Shown here: positions 1-8,165 of the stretch, piece by piece
Layout of the letters: the number at the start of each line of letters is the position of its first letter
Numbering within the stretch: the stretch's first letter is position 1
Assembly: GCA_030837505.1 (NCBI GenBank)
Contig: JAUPKJ010000232.1
Coordinates: forward strand, 1-33,457
Length of the DNA: 33,457 nt
Direction: 5' to 3'
From: Actinomycetota bacterium
Lineage (GTDB): Bacteria > Actinomycetota > Actinomycetes > Actinomycetales > Kineosporiaceae
The notes under the pieces: model-generated
The model's input: only the letters and a program-made list of their open reading frames with translations
Told to the model about the DNA's origin: nothing
The model's database searches: none
Translations under genes and position numbers: made by a program

Positions 1-1
1 C

Positions 2-268
2 CCGTCCTGTTCCCCGACCGCCGGCCCCACGGCAACCCCGACCGGCGATCCGACGGACACCCCCACCATCGCCCCCACCGAGGACCCCGGCACCCGTCCG
101 ACCGCCCGTCCGACCGCCCGTCCGACCGCTCAGCCGACCGCCCGTCCGACCGCCCGTCCGACTGTTCAGCCGACCGCCCGTCCGACCGCCCGTCCGACTG
201 TTCAGCCGACCGCCCAGCCGACCACGACCCGGACCGCCGTCCCCACCGTGACCTCCACGGGATCCTGA
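2..268 (+). CDS. C-terminal tail of an unidentified Pro/Thr-rich protein (5' truncated)
   Basis: An open frame enters from the left edge and ends at TGA 266-268. It encodes about 88 residues made almost only of Pro, Thr, Ala, Arg and Gln, with about ten PTAR/PTAQ/PTVQ tetrapeptides ending in VTSTGS. The regular repeat frame and the stop just ahead of the next gene's leader support real coding. No folded domain is visible, so the function cannot be read. Such tails usually act as cell-wall-spanning or flexible linkers. The next gene is an FMN transferase, so the missing part could be a flavinylated or redox membrane protein, but that is inferred from context only. Confidence 0.55.
   Translation, partial: PSCSPTAGPTATPTGDPTDTPTIAPTEDPGTRPTARPTARPTAQPTARPTARPTVQPTARPTARPTVQPTAQPTTTRTAVPTVTSTGS
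95..223 (+). repeat. 12-bp tandem repeat coding PTAR-type tetrapeptides
   Basis: About 10.75 copies of a 12-bp unit (cgtccgaccgcc and variants with cag or act/gtt changes) run without gaps. The period is a multiple of three and keeps the frame of the truncated gene. There are no spacers, so this is not a CRISPR array. Confidence 0.9.
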
Positions 269-290
269 CCCACCTGACCCACCTGACCCA
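264..290 (+). repeat. 9-bp tandem repeat spanning a stop codon
   Basis: Three exact copies of cctgaccca follow one another. The first contains the TGA stop of the truncated Pro/Thr-rich gene, so the duplication runs from the last codons into the intergenic space. The rest of the gap to 356 is G/C-rich; the only other feature seen there is the ribosome-binding site of the next gene. Confidence 0.85.
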
Positions 291-356
291 CCCGCCCGGT
301 CCGGTCCCGCCACGACCGGAAACCGCGGACCACCCCACCCCGGAAGAGGCCCTGAC

Positions 357-1412
357 ATGCCGATGCCACACCCGCCACGAACCGTGGACAGGGCCGGACC
401 GGAACGGGCGTCGGGAACAGACCTCGCGGAGGACCCCCTCCCCTACGGCACAGCGACCTGGCGGGCCTTGGGAACCTACGTCCAGCTGGTGGTTCACCCC
501 GCCGCCACCCTGCGGGAAGCCCTCCCCCTGGCGAACACCGTCCTGGAAGCCGTCGACGCGTCCTGCAGCAGGTTCCGGGCCGACTCCGACCTGTCCCGGG
601 TCAACCGCCGGCCAGGGACCTGGGTCGGTGTCGATCCCCTGCTCGTCGGGGTGCTCCGGACAGCGCTCGCAGCGGCGGAGGACTCCCGCGGCCTGGTCTG
701 TCCCACCCTGGGGGTCCACCTCAGGACGTTGGGCTACGACCGGGACCTGGCCGAGGTCCGGGCGGGCGGGGGGAGCCCGGACCACGGACCCGCCGCCGTC
801 CCCCCGCCCGTTCTCCCAGAGGCCTGGAGATCGATCGAGATCCGCGACCGGAGCGCGATCCGGATCCCCGTGGGCGTCGAACTCGACCTGGGAGCCGTCG
901 GCAAGGCCCACGCGGCCGATTTGATCGCCGCGCGTCTGCCCGGACGGCTGGGGTGCGACGTCCTGGTGAGCCTCGGCGGTGACGTGGCGGTGGGAACCCT
1001 CGACACGAACCTGACACACCCGTGGCAGGTCGAGGTCAGCGAGGTCCCCGTCACCGGGTCCGCTACGGCCGACGGGTTTCTCCGGCAGGCGGGAACAGGG
1101 ACACCGGTGGACGTCGTGCCGTTGCCCGCCGGCGGGATAGCCACCTCGACGATCCTGCGCCGCCGCTGGTCGCACGGGGGGCGACAGGCCCACCACCTTC
1201 TGGACCCCCGGACGGGACTACCGGTCCGGCCCCGTTGGAGGACGGCCTCGGTGCTGGCGGACCGGTGCTCCACCGCCAACGCCGCGAGCACGGCGGCCGT
1301 GGTGATGGGGGACCCGGCCGTGCCCTGGCTCGAGGCCCGGGGTCTGGCAGCCCGGCTCGTCGACATGCACGGCCGGGTGACCACGGTGGGCCGGTGGCCC
1401 ACCGGGGAATAA
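357..1412 (+). CDS. apbE: FAD:protein FMN transferase, ApbE family
   Basis: This 351-residue protein matches the ApbE flavin transferase family, which attaches FMN from FAD to Thr/Ser of target redox proteins and needs Mg2+. Family motifs appear in order: CSRFRADSDLSRVN (70-83), ELDLGAVGKAHAAD (175-188), SLGGDVAVG (205-213), GIATST (260-265) and HHLLDPRTG (279-287). The start at 357 has a good ribosome-binding site (ggaagagg, 342-349). Two departures stand out. The usual GKG(Y/F) is GKAH, and the C-terminal Mg-binding motif usually written AD-x-x-x-T reads ANAAST, so Asn308 replaces the Asp while Thr312 is kept. No lipobox or signal peptide was seen, so it may act in the cytoplasm or be exported another way. 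The likely target is the neighbour cut off at the left edge. Confidence 0.9.
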   Translation: MPMPHPPRTVDRAGPERASGTDLAEDPLPYGTATWRALGTYVQLVVHPAATLREALPLANTVLEAVDASCSRFRADSDLSRVNRRPGTWVGVDPLLVGVLRTALAAAEDSRGLVCPTLGVHLRTLGYDRDLAEVRAGGGSPDHGPAAVPPPVLPEAWRSIEIRDRSAIRIPVGVELDLGAVGKAHAADLIAARLPGRLGCDVLVSLGGDVAVGTLDTNLTHPWQVEVSEVPVTGSATADGFLRQAGTGTPVDVVPLPAGGIATSTILRRRWSHGGRQAHHLLDPRTGLPVRPRWRTASVLADRCSTANAASTAAVVMGDPAVPWLEARGLAARLVDMHGRVTTVGRWPTGE

Positions 1413-1423
1413 GCCGGGGAATT

Positions 1424-1459
1424 CAGCCGGGGAGAACATGTCAGCCCAGGAGAACATGC
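1424..1459. repeat. 18-bp imperfect tandem repeat at convergent gene ends
   Basis: Two 18-bp units, each cagcc(g/c)(g/a)gg plus agaacatg(t/c), lie side by side in the 28-bp gap after apbE and extend into the last codons of the minus-strand membrane protein. The stop codon of the minus-strand gene (tca, 1441-1443) lies at the unit boundary, so the 3' end of that gene probably arose by duplication. Confidence 0.75.
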
Positions 1460-2082
1460 GCGAGAGCCGGCACAGCCAGGAAAGCCAGCACCCCCACTGC
1501 GCCGGCCGCCGGAATCCACCGGAACATCCCACGGCGCCGCGCATCGGCACTGTCCGCACAGATGAACGCCAGTGAAGCAGCCATGTCGAACAGCAGAAGC
1601 CCCATGTCCTCGGGTTGCGCCTGCGAGAGGAGCACGAACGCCGCCTCACCGGCCAACAGCCCGGCGAACAGTCCGCTGACGGCGGCCCCGCACTTGCCCC
1701 CCTGGACGGAGATCTGCCCGAGAACCCCCACCACGGGGCCCACAAGGCTGCCCAGCAGAAGCAGCACGAGCATCATCAGCCCGTTGATCTGCCCTCTCTG
1801 CAGCGCGACCGAGCCATACAGCCCGAACACCGCGGCCAAGAGGAAAGCCGGCCCCCTGAACACCGCGACCCTCATGGCCCCGGATCGGCGGCCCACCCAG
1901 GCGGTCGCGGCCACCCAAAACCCCGAGTGGACGGCCAGAGGCACCAGGAAAGGCGCCTCCGGGGCAAGACTCGCAGCGATCCCTGCCGCGAAACCGCACA
2001 GAACCACGAACAGGAACGGCGGAATCGGCAGGGTCGGACGAGCAGGGGCGGGAAGATATTCCTGTTGTTGCAGCGACACCAC
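1441..2082 (-). CDS. Small polytopic membrane protein, resembling the DUF6518 type
   Basis: From GTG 2082 this encodes about 213 residues with five to six hydrophobic segments: FLFVVLCGFAAGIAASLA, a second around SGFWVAATAWV, then AFLLAAVFGLYGSVAL, MMLVLLLLGSLVGPVVGVLG, a segment around LFAGLLAGEAAFVLL, and a last one near the C-terminus. Gly-rich helix pairs ending in GxxxG-like turns and the layout resemble small actinobacterial DUF6518 proteins, a family without known function. The frame stays open upstream to 2220, but that part is Arg-rich, contains the 18-bp repeats at 2143-2196 and does not look like protein. GTG 2082 or 2079, preceded by ctgagg, is the likelier start. It converges on apbE and lies downstream of the STAND gene on the same strand. 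The membrane location is well supported; the family is tentative. Confidence 0.65.
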   Translation of the reverse strand: MVSLQQQEYLPAPARPTLPIPPFLFVVLCGFAAGIAASLAPEAPFLVPLAVHSGFWVAATAWVGRRSGAMRVAVFRGPAFLLAAVFGLYGSVALQRGQINGLMMLVLLLLGSLVGPVVGVLGQISVQGGKCGAAVSGLFAGLLAGEAAFVLLSQAQPEDMGLLLFDMAASLAFICADSADARRRGMFRWIPAAGAVGVLAFLAVPALAHVLLG

Positions 2083-2142
2083 GAACCTCAGCAGTCCTGG
2101 ATGGGTTTCTTCGGGTCGGTGGGCAGCGGCTCGTTCAGCCAC

Positions 2143-2196
2143 CCCGAGGCGGCGAGCCCTCCTGAGGCGGTGAACCGTCCTGAGGCGGCGAACCGG
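2143..2196. repeat. Three 18-bp imperfect tandem units
   Basis: Three units of the pattern c(c/t)(c/t)gaggcgg(t/c)ga(a/g)cc(g/c)(t/g) lie end to end between the STAND gene stop and the likely start of the membrane protein. Nothing else is evident between 2083 and 2319. Confidence 0.8.
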
Positions 2197-2319
2197 GGGG
2201 ACCGGGTGGCGTCCCCTCACGACAGGCGCGCTCGCGCTGATGGCAGAAATGGTATCCGTCGCCCCGGAACTCCCGCCGTGGGGTGTATCGGATTCCTGGG
2301 CAGCTTTTCCGATAAGAGA

Positions 2320-5300
2320 TCATTCGCAGGAGTTCCTCTCAGCAGCTCCCACGGGCAGGAACTCGCGTTCCCGCTCGGTGTGGGCCCTGTCGACGATCCG
2401 GCAGAGGCCCTCGGCCCAGGTCCGGGGGGACGACAGATCGAGGGTCGTCGGACCCTGCGCCGACAGGGCTGTCCAGCGATCACCCGTCGGACGCCACCCG
2501 ACGCCGTCGGGGGTACTCGGCCCGGACAGGGCCCAGACCTTCCGCCCCGTCCCGGTGTTCCACAGGGACAGCGACGTCGATCGTCCGGCCCGGCCGCCCC
2601 GGATCCCGACCGCCAGGAGCCCGGCGCGGACGAAACCGCCCGGCCTGGCTCCGGCGGGGACCGCCAGCTGCCGGCCGGCCCCTGCTGCGGCGTCGAGGTC
2701 CCACAAGTCGATCCCGCTCCTGGTCAGATAGGAGACGGCCAGCACCCGCCCGTCGTCGTCGACGGCAGCCCCGGGGACGCCGTCCGTGGAACCGGCGATC
2801 CGTTCGCCCGGGGCCGGACGCTGCCGGGAGATCCGCGCACCGCGTGCGAGGTCCCACACCTCGACCGTGTCCCCCACGAGGAGAAGGACCTGGTCGGCTC
2901 TGCCGGGGCGGGCCAACAGCGCGCCCTGTTCCAGGTCGGCGGCCTGCCTTCCCGAGGCGACGGACACCGACCGGCCGACCTGCTCGCCTGTCGCCGGGTC
3001 CCAACGGGTCAGCAGCCCGCCGTGCAGCACGACGAGTCGGCCCCCGGCGTCGAGGATCGTCGTCGACGCCGTGAGCCCGGATCCCTGCCCAGAACCCTGC
3101 CCGAAACCCGGGAGGGCCCCGGGCAGCTCGATCCCGGTCCTGGCGGACAGGTCCGCGACGTCGAGGACCACGGGGCCGTCGGGCCCGGAAGCCACCAGGC
3201 CGGTCGAGTCCGCGGTGAAGAAGAGCGGCACCAGGGACGGACGGCCGCGCACCGCCGGCACCGGGAGCGAATCCGCCGACCGGCCGTCCGCCTTCGGGGA
3301 CCGGCCGTCCGCCTTCAGGACCGACAGCGTGAAACCGGAAGGCCGTCGCCCGGCCGCTGCGGCGGAGGAGGCCCGGCCCACGACGGCCACGAGTGTCCCG
3401 TCCGGGCTGACGGCGGTCGCCGAGGCGTCCTGGAGCGGCCCGGCGGACCAGGATCGTCTCGTGCCGTACCGGACGAGGGCCCCGCGTGTGAACTGCAGGA
3501 TCTCCGGGGACTTCCCGTCCCCGCGCAGGACCAGGAATTGGTCGGAGCGGCCGGGGGCCGCAGGGGAGGACTCCGTCCGCGCCGGCGGGGCGGCACTGCG
3601 CCACAGGGTGCCGTCGCTCAGATCGACCAGGAGACGTTCGGAGGCCGAACCGTCGGGTCGTACGATCAGGAACCGTCCGCCGGCGTCCCGTTCGGGGGGA
3701 TCGGTCAGGTCGGGGCACTCGGGCAGGGAAACCAACAGTTTCCGGGCCGTCCGCCACAACGGACGCACGGTCAGGACGCCCCCGCCCTTCTGTACGCAAC
3801 TCACAGCGAGGGCCCCGGCGAGGGCCGTGACCGCGCCGGCACTCTGTCGCGCCCGCACCCCGGTCCTGGTGTTGATCACAACGACACGCGAGGCGGATTC
3901 CGATCCCTCCGTCACCGTGACCAGTCCGCCGCCCCCGGAGACCCCTGCGAGGTCCCAGCCGGACCCTGCGCGGGGAACGACCTTGTGCGTGCGGCGCTGG
4001 CCGGTGGCGACGTCCCAGAGCTCCAGGGCCCGGTCCGTGGACCGGGTGCCGGTGCGTACGACCACACCGAGCACGCTGCCGTCCGGTGCGATCTGCAGCC
4101 CGGTCAGGGCGGGGACGAGCCCCGTCCGGGCCGCGGGTCTCAGTTGCCGGGCTGCGCCGCGCGAGCGCACGTCCCAGACCTGCACCCGGCCGGAACGCTG
4201 GGCGACCACGAGGAACCTGCCATCGTCGCTGAGGCGAACCCTCCACAGGTCGGCGAAGACCCCGACCTGCCAGGGTTCAGCGGCGGCCCCCTCGACCCCG
4301 GTGCGGACCCTGACCGTGCCCTGGGGATCGGAGGTCACGAACACCCCGCCCGACGCGGTCGAACTCAGCGCGGTGACGGCCTCAGGCAGGGGCGCGGACA
4401 CCCTCTGCGCGTCGGCCAGCCGCAACCGCGCGGACAACAGTGCGGCGTAGGTCTCGTCCCCGGCGGGGTCCTGATCCCAGGCGTCCAGGGCCAGCCGTAG
4501 GGCGAACCCCTCGTCCTGCCCCGCCTCTTCCAGGGACCGATGGGCCAGGAGGGCCCCGGCCTGCTCCGACAGGTCGCGTTCTGCGCCGTGCAGGGACGCC
4601 CAACCGGTCCCTGCCGCACCGGACAGCACCAGGGCCAGGGCCCCGAGTACTGCTACGCCGGGGGAGGGGCGGCGGCGCCGGTGGGCCGTGGCGGTCTCGG
4701 GAACCGTGCGGTCGGCAGCGGGGGCGGGGGCGGGGGGCGTCCGGCCGGTGGGGGGAGCGGTGGGGACAGGTTGCCCGGTGGGGGGAACGGTGTCGGGGGC
4801 GGCGTCGGGCGGGGCAACGGTGCGACCGGGGGAGGGAGCGTCGGGCAGGACCCCGCCGGCTCCGCGCTGCTCCTGGTCGCCGCCCGTCTCGCAGCTCTGC
4901 GCGCGATGGGTTTCGCGGGCGTCCCGGGCACTCTGGAGGACCGGGGTGCTCTGGAGGTTCTGGAGGCCCTGGAGGTTCTGGAGGCCCTGGAGGCCCCCGA
5001 AGATCTCGTAGTCGGCGAGGGCCAGTTCTTTCCCGGGCCCACGCGCTTCCCACAGGCGCCGCAGGGCGGATTGCAGCAGCGGCATCCTGCCGGGGATCTG
5101 CTCGGAATCCTCCAGGAGCCGGTCGAGGAGGCCGTCCTCGAACCGGACCCCGCGGTCCAGGGCCGGGCGTTCCAGAGCCGTGCGCAATTGTTCGGCCGAC
5201 AAGGGCGCCACGAACACGACGCCGCGTTCCAGGTCTGCGGCGATCCGGGGGACGATCAGATCGTCCAGGCAGGACGCCCGCACCGTCACCAGAAAACGGA

Positions 5301-5844
5301 CCGGGGCGGGTCCGCCGGGCAGCGCCCCGTGGACGGCGTGGGAGAGCTCCCTGAGGACGTCCAGCAGTACCCTGGCCTCCTGCGGGGAACGGCCGACCAA
5401 TTCCTCGAACTGATCGACCACGAGAACTGTTCCCGCGTCACGGGCGAGGCTCTCCGCCGTCAGACGCAGGGCCTCGGAAGCGAGCTCCTCCTCCTGCGAG
5501 AAGAGGGAAGCGGTCGTTCCCTCGGGAAGGTCGTCCACGACCGGGCCGAGCGCCTTGCTCAGGATCTCGAGAGGCGAGGCACCGGGAACGGGACTGATCA
5601 GGACGGTCCTGGAAACACGCCTTTCCAGGCTGGGAAGGACACCTGCTCGCACCACGGAGGATTTGCCGCAGAGGGCGGGGCCGGCGACGAGGACCGCCCG
5701 GCAGGAGTCCATGCGGTCCAGCACCCGGCGGACCTGTTCGTCCCGGCAGTGGAAGTCCAGGGCCGATCCTGCCGTGAAAGGGACCGGTCCGGGATAGGGG
5801 ATCGAGGCGGAGCGCTCGTTCGCCGTGGTCTTCGCCGAATCCAT
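2320..5844 (-). CDS. Membrane-anchored STAND-type ATPase with WD40-like propeller
   Basis: From ATG 5844 (gaggag ten bases upstream) the protein has about 1174 residues. The N-terminus has the novel-STAND signature PYPGPVPF followed by FHCRDEQVRRVLDRM, a Walker A loop GPALCGKSS (about 55-63), a Walker B strand VLVVDQFEEL (about 140-149) and a sensor strand FLVTVRASCLDDL. At ADYEIFGGLQG, where the helical arm domain normally follows, the sequence turns into low complexity (GLQNLQ repeats, then Pro/Thr/Ala). A single membrane helix (VAVLGALALVLSGAAGTGWA, about 397-416) follows, then the family's LSEQAG...ALRLALDAW helix. The rest is a beta propeller with WD-type blades (VQVWDVRS, LELWDVATGQ, VEVWDLARGA, IDLWDLDA, LSLWNTGTG). 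STAND proteins are signal-triggered switches. No effector domain (TIR, kinase, HTH, protease) is present here, so the output is unknown. A GTG 60 bases further upstream is possible. Confidence 0.88.
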   Translation of the reverse strand: MDSAKTTANERSASIPYPGPVPFTAGSALDFHCRDEQVRRVLDRMDSCRAVLVAGPALCGKSSVVRAGVLPSLERRVSRTVLISPVPGASPLEILSKALGPVVDDLPEGTTASLFSQEEELASEALRLTAESLARDAGTVLVVDQFEELVGRSPQEARVLLDVLRELSHAVHGALPGGPAPVRFLVTVRASCLDDLIVPRIAADLERGVVFVAPLSAEQLRTALERPALDRGVRFEDGLLDRLLEDSEQIPGRMPLLQSALRRLWEARGPGKELALADYEIFGGLQGLQNLQGLQNLQSTPVLQSARDARETHRAQSCETGGDQEQRGAGGVLPDAPSPGRTVAPPDAAPDTVPPTGQPVPTAPPTGRTPPAPAPAADRTVPETATAHRRRRPSPGVAVLGALALVLSGAAGTGWASLHGAERDLSEQAGALLAHRSLEEAGQDEGFALRLALDAWDQDPAGDETYAALLSARLRLADAQRVSAPLPEAVTALSSTASGGVFVTSDPQGTVRVRTGVEGAAAEPWQVGVFADLWRVRLSDDGRFLVVAQRSGRVQVWDVRSRGAARQLRPAARTGLVPALTGLQIAPDGSVLGVVVRTGTRSTDRALELWDVATGQRRTHKVVPRAGSGWDLAGVSGGGGLVTVTEGSESASRVVVINTRTGVRARQSAGAVTALAGALAVSCVQKGGGVLTVRPLWRTARKLLVSLPECPDLTDPPERDAGGRFLIVRPDGSASERLLVDLSDGTLWRSAAPPARTESSPAAPGRSDQFLVLRGDGKSPEILQFTRGALVRYGTRRSWSAGPLQDASATAVSPDGTLVAVVGRASSAAAAGRRPSGFTLSVLKADGRSPKADGRSADSLPVPAVRGRPSLVPLFFTADSTGLVASGPDGPVVLDVADLSARTGIELPGALPGFGQGSGQGSGLTASTTILDAGGRLVVLHGGLLTRWDPATGEQVGRSVSVASGRQAADLEQGALLARPGRADQVLLLVGDTVEVWDLARGARISRQRPAPGERIAGSTDGVPGAAVDDDGRVLAVSYLTRSGIDLWDLDAAAGAGRQLAVPAGARPGGFVRAGLLAVGIRGGRAGRSTSLSLWNTGTGRKVWALSGPSTPDGVGWRPTGDRWTALSAQGPTTLDLSSPRTWAEGLCRIVDRAHTEREREFLPVGAAERNSCE
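3278..3319. repeat. 21-bp tandem duplication inside the STAND gene
   Basis: Two near-identical 21-bp units (gaccggccgtccgccttc plus three bases) encode the duplicated heptapeptide SPKADGR/LKADGR between propeller blades on the minus strand. The frame is preserved. Confidence 0.85.
4951..4995. repeat. 18-bp tandem repeat coding GLQNLQ
   Basis: The unit ctggaggttctggaggcc occurs twice exactly (4951-4968, 4969-4986) with a half unit after it. On the minus strand it encodes GLQNLQGLQNLQ. It lies just where the STAND ATPase loses family similarity and the low-complexity linker begins. Confidence 0.9.
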
Positions 5845-6494
5845 CCGGATCGCGCTCCTCACGTCGTCACCAGCGAAAACTGCGACGTCGGGGAGCCGGG
5901 ACACGCCGGCCGGACGCCGCTGCGGGGCAGTGCGCTCGGCTGCGATCCGGCCGACTCCCCGATGAGTGCGTTGCGAAGCCTCGCCGTTGTCCGGCGCTGC
6001 GGCGCTGCGGCGCTCACAATAGCCATGTCCTCGGGGCGTTCACGAGCCCCCCGTCCCTTGGTTCCCGGGAGGGCCGGACATCCATTGTGTCCGTTCGATA
6101 CCTGAACACCAGTGACCGAGGGTGTTGTATTACTACCGGGAGTGTTCGAGTATTTCCGTTCTGTTCATGGATTGCTCCGTGTTTCCTGAACCGGGGGCCG
6201 GGGCGGCGTGCCGAAGCGTTGCCGAATTGTTGTCCCCGCTGCTTCCGATCGGGTCCGGGCCTGAGGGGAAATGCTGGTGGGGGCCAGGAGCGATCTGTCG
6301 TACGGGCACGAATCCCGGGGATACCGAGTGTTGCTCAGTCTTTTCCGCACCCCTGGGTGTGTACGCTAAGTGCATCAATCCTCGCTCAGGGCATCCTTCG
6401 GCGGGGGTCAGGGTTGATGTTCGGGGGTGCCGCACATGGCGGCCGACGGTCCGACGCGGACCGTACGGTGCGGTGAACACCTCGGGAGGGGTTC
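5845..6494. other. Intergenic region between divergent STAND and glycosyltransferase genes
   Basis: This 650-bp stretch has no convincing gene. It is less G/C-rich around 6060-6370. An inverted repeat, AACACC (6105-6110) and GGTGTT (6121-6126) around a 10-nt loop, is followed by AT-richer ttgtattacta, which could be an operator or promoter zone. A TACGCT hexamer at 6362-6367 is a possible -10 element for the glycosyltransferase, but no good -35 was found. The last 120 bases are the structured leader described separately. Confidence 0.5.
6373..6464 (+). promoter_or_regulatory. Two-hairpin leader upstream of the glycosyltransferase
   Basis: CATCAATCCT (6373-6382) can pair with AGGGTTGATG (6410-6419), ten pairs including one G-U, enclosing a 27-nt loop. 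A second stem, ACGGTCC (6446-6452) with GGACCGT (6458-6464), has seven perfect pairs and a 5-nt loop. The strong ribosome-binding site (ggagggg, 6485-6491) follows. It matches no riboswitch class I recognise. The structure is read by eye, not calculated. Confidence 0.45.
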
Positions 6495-8099
6495 ATGACA
6501 ACCATCACGGGTGCCTGCGTGCCCGCGATCGTACCTTCACTGGTTCCGGCTCCCACCGAGGGAGTCGATGACCGTCTCCGTCCGGAGCACGGCGAAGCGG
6601 ACGGGCCGGCCGGGCCGGACCTCGGGGCGGGGGATCCCGGGACCGGGACCCCCGGGGCGCACAAGCCCCGGGCCCAGAAGCCCGGGACACAGGGGCAGAG
6701 GCCCTGGGCGCGGACGTCCGGCGTCCGGTCCGGGCCACACGATCTGCGGGGGCTGCGGATCCTGCACCTGACCGACACCTATCGGGCCCCCGCCCGGCAG
6801 CGGACCACCTGGCAACCCCAGCCCTGGACCGGTTCGGGGACCCACCGTCCCCGGCCCGGAGTGCGGGCCGCGACAGGCGTCGAACGTCTCGTGGCGGCAC
6901 TGGCCCACGCCCAGGCCGAACTGGGGGCCGTCGTCGCCGTCGCCGCGGCCTGGGCCACCCCCGGCCAGGACGGCCTGGTTGAGGTCGTGACCGTTCCTGC
7001 GGCTCCGCCGGCCCTCGGGGCCTTGCAGGCCTCCCGGGGCGAACGGTCCCTGCAACTGCAGCCGAGCCTGGCCGACCCGGTGACCACCTGGGGACTGCGC
7101 CGGTTCGCCGACCGTTTCGAACCCGATGTGGTGATAGCCCACTCCTGGATGCTCCTGAGCTGGCTCGCCGTCCGGCACCGCTACCTGAACACCCGTACGA
7201 TCGGCTACGCCCATGACTACGGACTGTTCCGGATCCGGCGCCCCGGTCACCGGCACGTCCAGGACTGCGCCGGCCGAGGGGCCCCGGGGCCGGGGGACGG
7301 CCAGAACGAATTCCAGACCACGGCGGGGGCAGCCGCGCAGGGCGCGGGACTGGCGGCCCTGCGCCAGCGGATCCGCCGGATCGACGGACTGGCCGCCGTC
7401 AGTGCCTCGGTCGCCCGGGCCGTGGGGACCGCCCTGTGCATCGATCCACCGCACGTCGTGCCCCCGCTCATCAGCCTGCCCGAGGCGTCGTCGGCGGCTC
7501 CCCGCCCGGGTTTCCTGCCCGCGGAGCCCTTCGCGCTCTACACCGGGAGGATCGCACCCCACCGCGGAGTGGCTGCGCTCCTGGACGCCTTCGACGTCGC
7601 GAAGGATCTGTCGTTGGTCCTGCTCGGGGAGGCCCCCTCCGGGTGGCGTCCCCCCGAGGGGTCGGGGATCGTCGTCAGGCACGGGGCGAGCGCCGAGGAA
7701 CGGCTGGCCGCCTGGGCGCACGCGACCGTGGGAGTTCTGCCGGGACCGGCGGGGGACCCCATGCCGCTGTCGGCCCTCGAAGCGATCCTGAGCGGTTGTC
7801 CGCTCGTGGCCGAAGGGGCCGGGGGGATCCTCGACCTGGTGGAGCAGGGGGTGACGGGCCTGCTCGTGCCCCCGGGGGACACGATCAGCCTGCTGCGGAC
7901 CGCCCGCTACCTCGTCCGTGACCAGCACACGCGCGCCTGCATGGCGGCGGCGACCCGGAAAATGTCCGAGAACCTCGGGGCGGAGCGAATCATGGAAGAT
8001 TGGGCCGGACTCATCGGAGCCGTCTGCGGCCCCCGGTCCGGACGTCGGAACTCCGTGATCCTCCCCTCGACGGCCAAAGATCCTGCGGTGAGAGCCTGA
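6495..8099 (+). CDS. GT4-family (GT-B fold) glycosyltransferase
   Basis: The 534-residue protein is a retaining GT4-type glycosyltransferase. The first 85 residues are Gly/Pro-rich and probably disordered. The N-terminal Rossmann half starts at LRILHLTDTYRAP, with GVRAATGVERLVAALA and the VVIAHSWMLLSWLA strand (about 212-225). The donor-binding half has the linker motif ALYTGRIAPHRGV (about 347-359) and DPMPLSALEAILSGCPLVAE, where Asp421 stands at the first position of the usual EX7E motif and Glu429 keeps the second, then GGILDLVEQGVTGLLVPPGD (443-462). Residues from 250 to 285 are a Gly-rich insertion. No membrane segment is seen. The substrate cannot be read; roles in cell-surface glycan or glycolipid synthesis are typical. 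ATG 6495 has an excellent ribosome-binding site. It stands alone, divergent from the STAND gene and convergent with the next regulator. Confidence 0.85.
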   Translation: MTTITGACVPAIVPSLVPAPTEGVDDRLRPEHGEADGPAGPDLGAGDPGTGTPGAHKPRAQKPGTQGQRPWARTSGVRSGPHDLRGLRILHLTDTYRAPARQRTTWQPQPWTGSGTHRPRPGVRAATGVERLVAALAHAQAELGAVVAVAAAWATPGQDGLVEVVTVPAAPPALGALQASRGERSLQLQPSLADPVTTWGLRRFADRFEPDVVIAHSWMLLSWLAVRHRYLNTRTIGYAHDYGLFRIRRPGHRHVQDCAGRGAPGPGDGQNEFQTTAGAAAQGAGLAALRQRIRRIDGLAAVSASVARAVGTALCIDPPHVVPPLISLPEASSAAPRPGFLPAEPFALYTGRIAPHRGVAALLDAFDVAKDLSLVLLGEAPSGWRPPEGSGIVVRHGASAEERLAAWAHATVGVLPGPAGDPMPLSALEAILSGCPLVAEGAGGILDLVEQGVTGLLVPPGDTISLLRTARYLVRDQHTRACMAAATRKMSENLGAERIMEDWAGLIGAVCGPRSGRRNSVILPSTAKDPAVRA

Positions 8100-8165
8100 C
8101 CTGTTCGGAACCCGCTGCTACGGGCCGCGCGCAGCGCCGCTACGGAGCTTCAGGACACGCTCTCA
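8090..8165. terminator. Possible bidirectional structure between convergent genes
   Basis: TGAGAGC (8090-8096) and GCTCTCA (8159-8165) form a perfect 7-bp inverted repeat enclosing the whole 63-bp gap between the glycosyltransferase and the REC-HD gene. G/C-rich inner segments and a repeated gctacgg lie within it. No U-tract is present, so termination is only inferred. Confidence 0.3.

Noticed and set aside
95-223. Possible CRISPR array
   Set aside because: The 12-bp units are contiguous, in frame and have no unique spacers.
1615-4500. Very long plus-strand open frame (about 960 codons) antisense to the STAND gene
   Set aside because: It is compositionally biased (Gly/Arg/Pro), shows no domain, and mirrors a minus-strand gene with clear Walker and WD motifs. 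High G/C content keeps antisense frames open.
6200-6480. Possible c-di-AMP or c-di-GMP riboswitch before the glycosyltransferase
   Set aside because: Only generic stems are present; the conserved sequence boxes of those classes are not seen.
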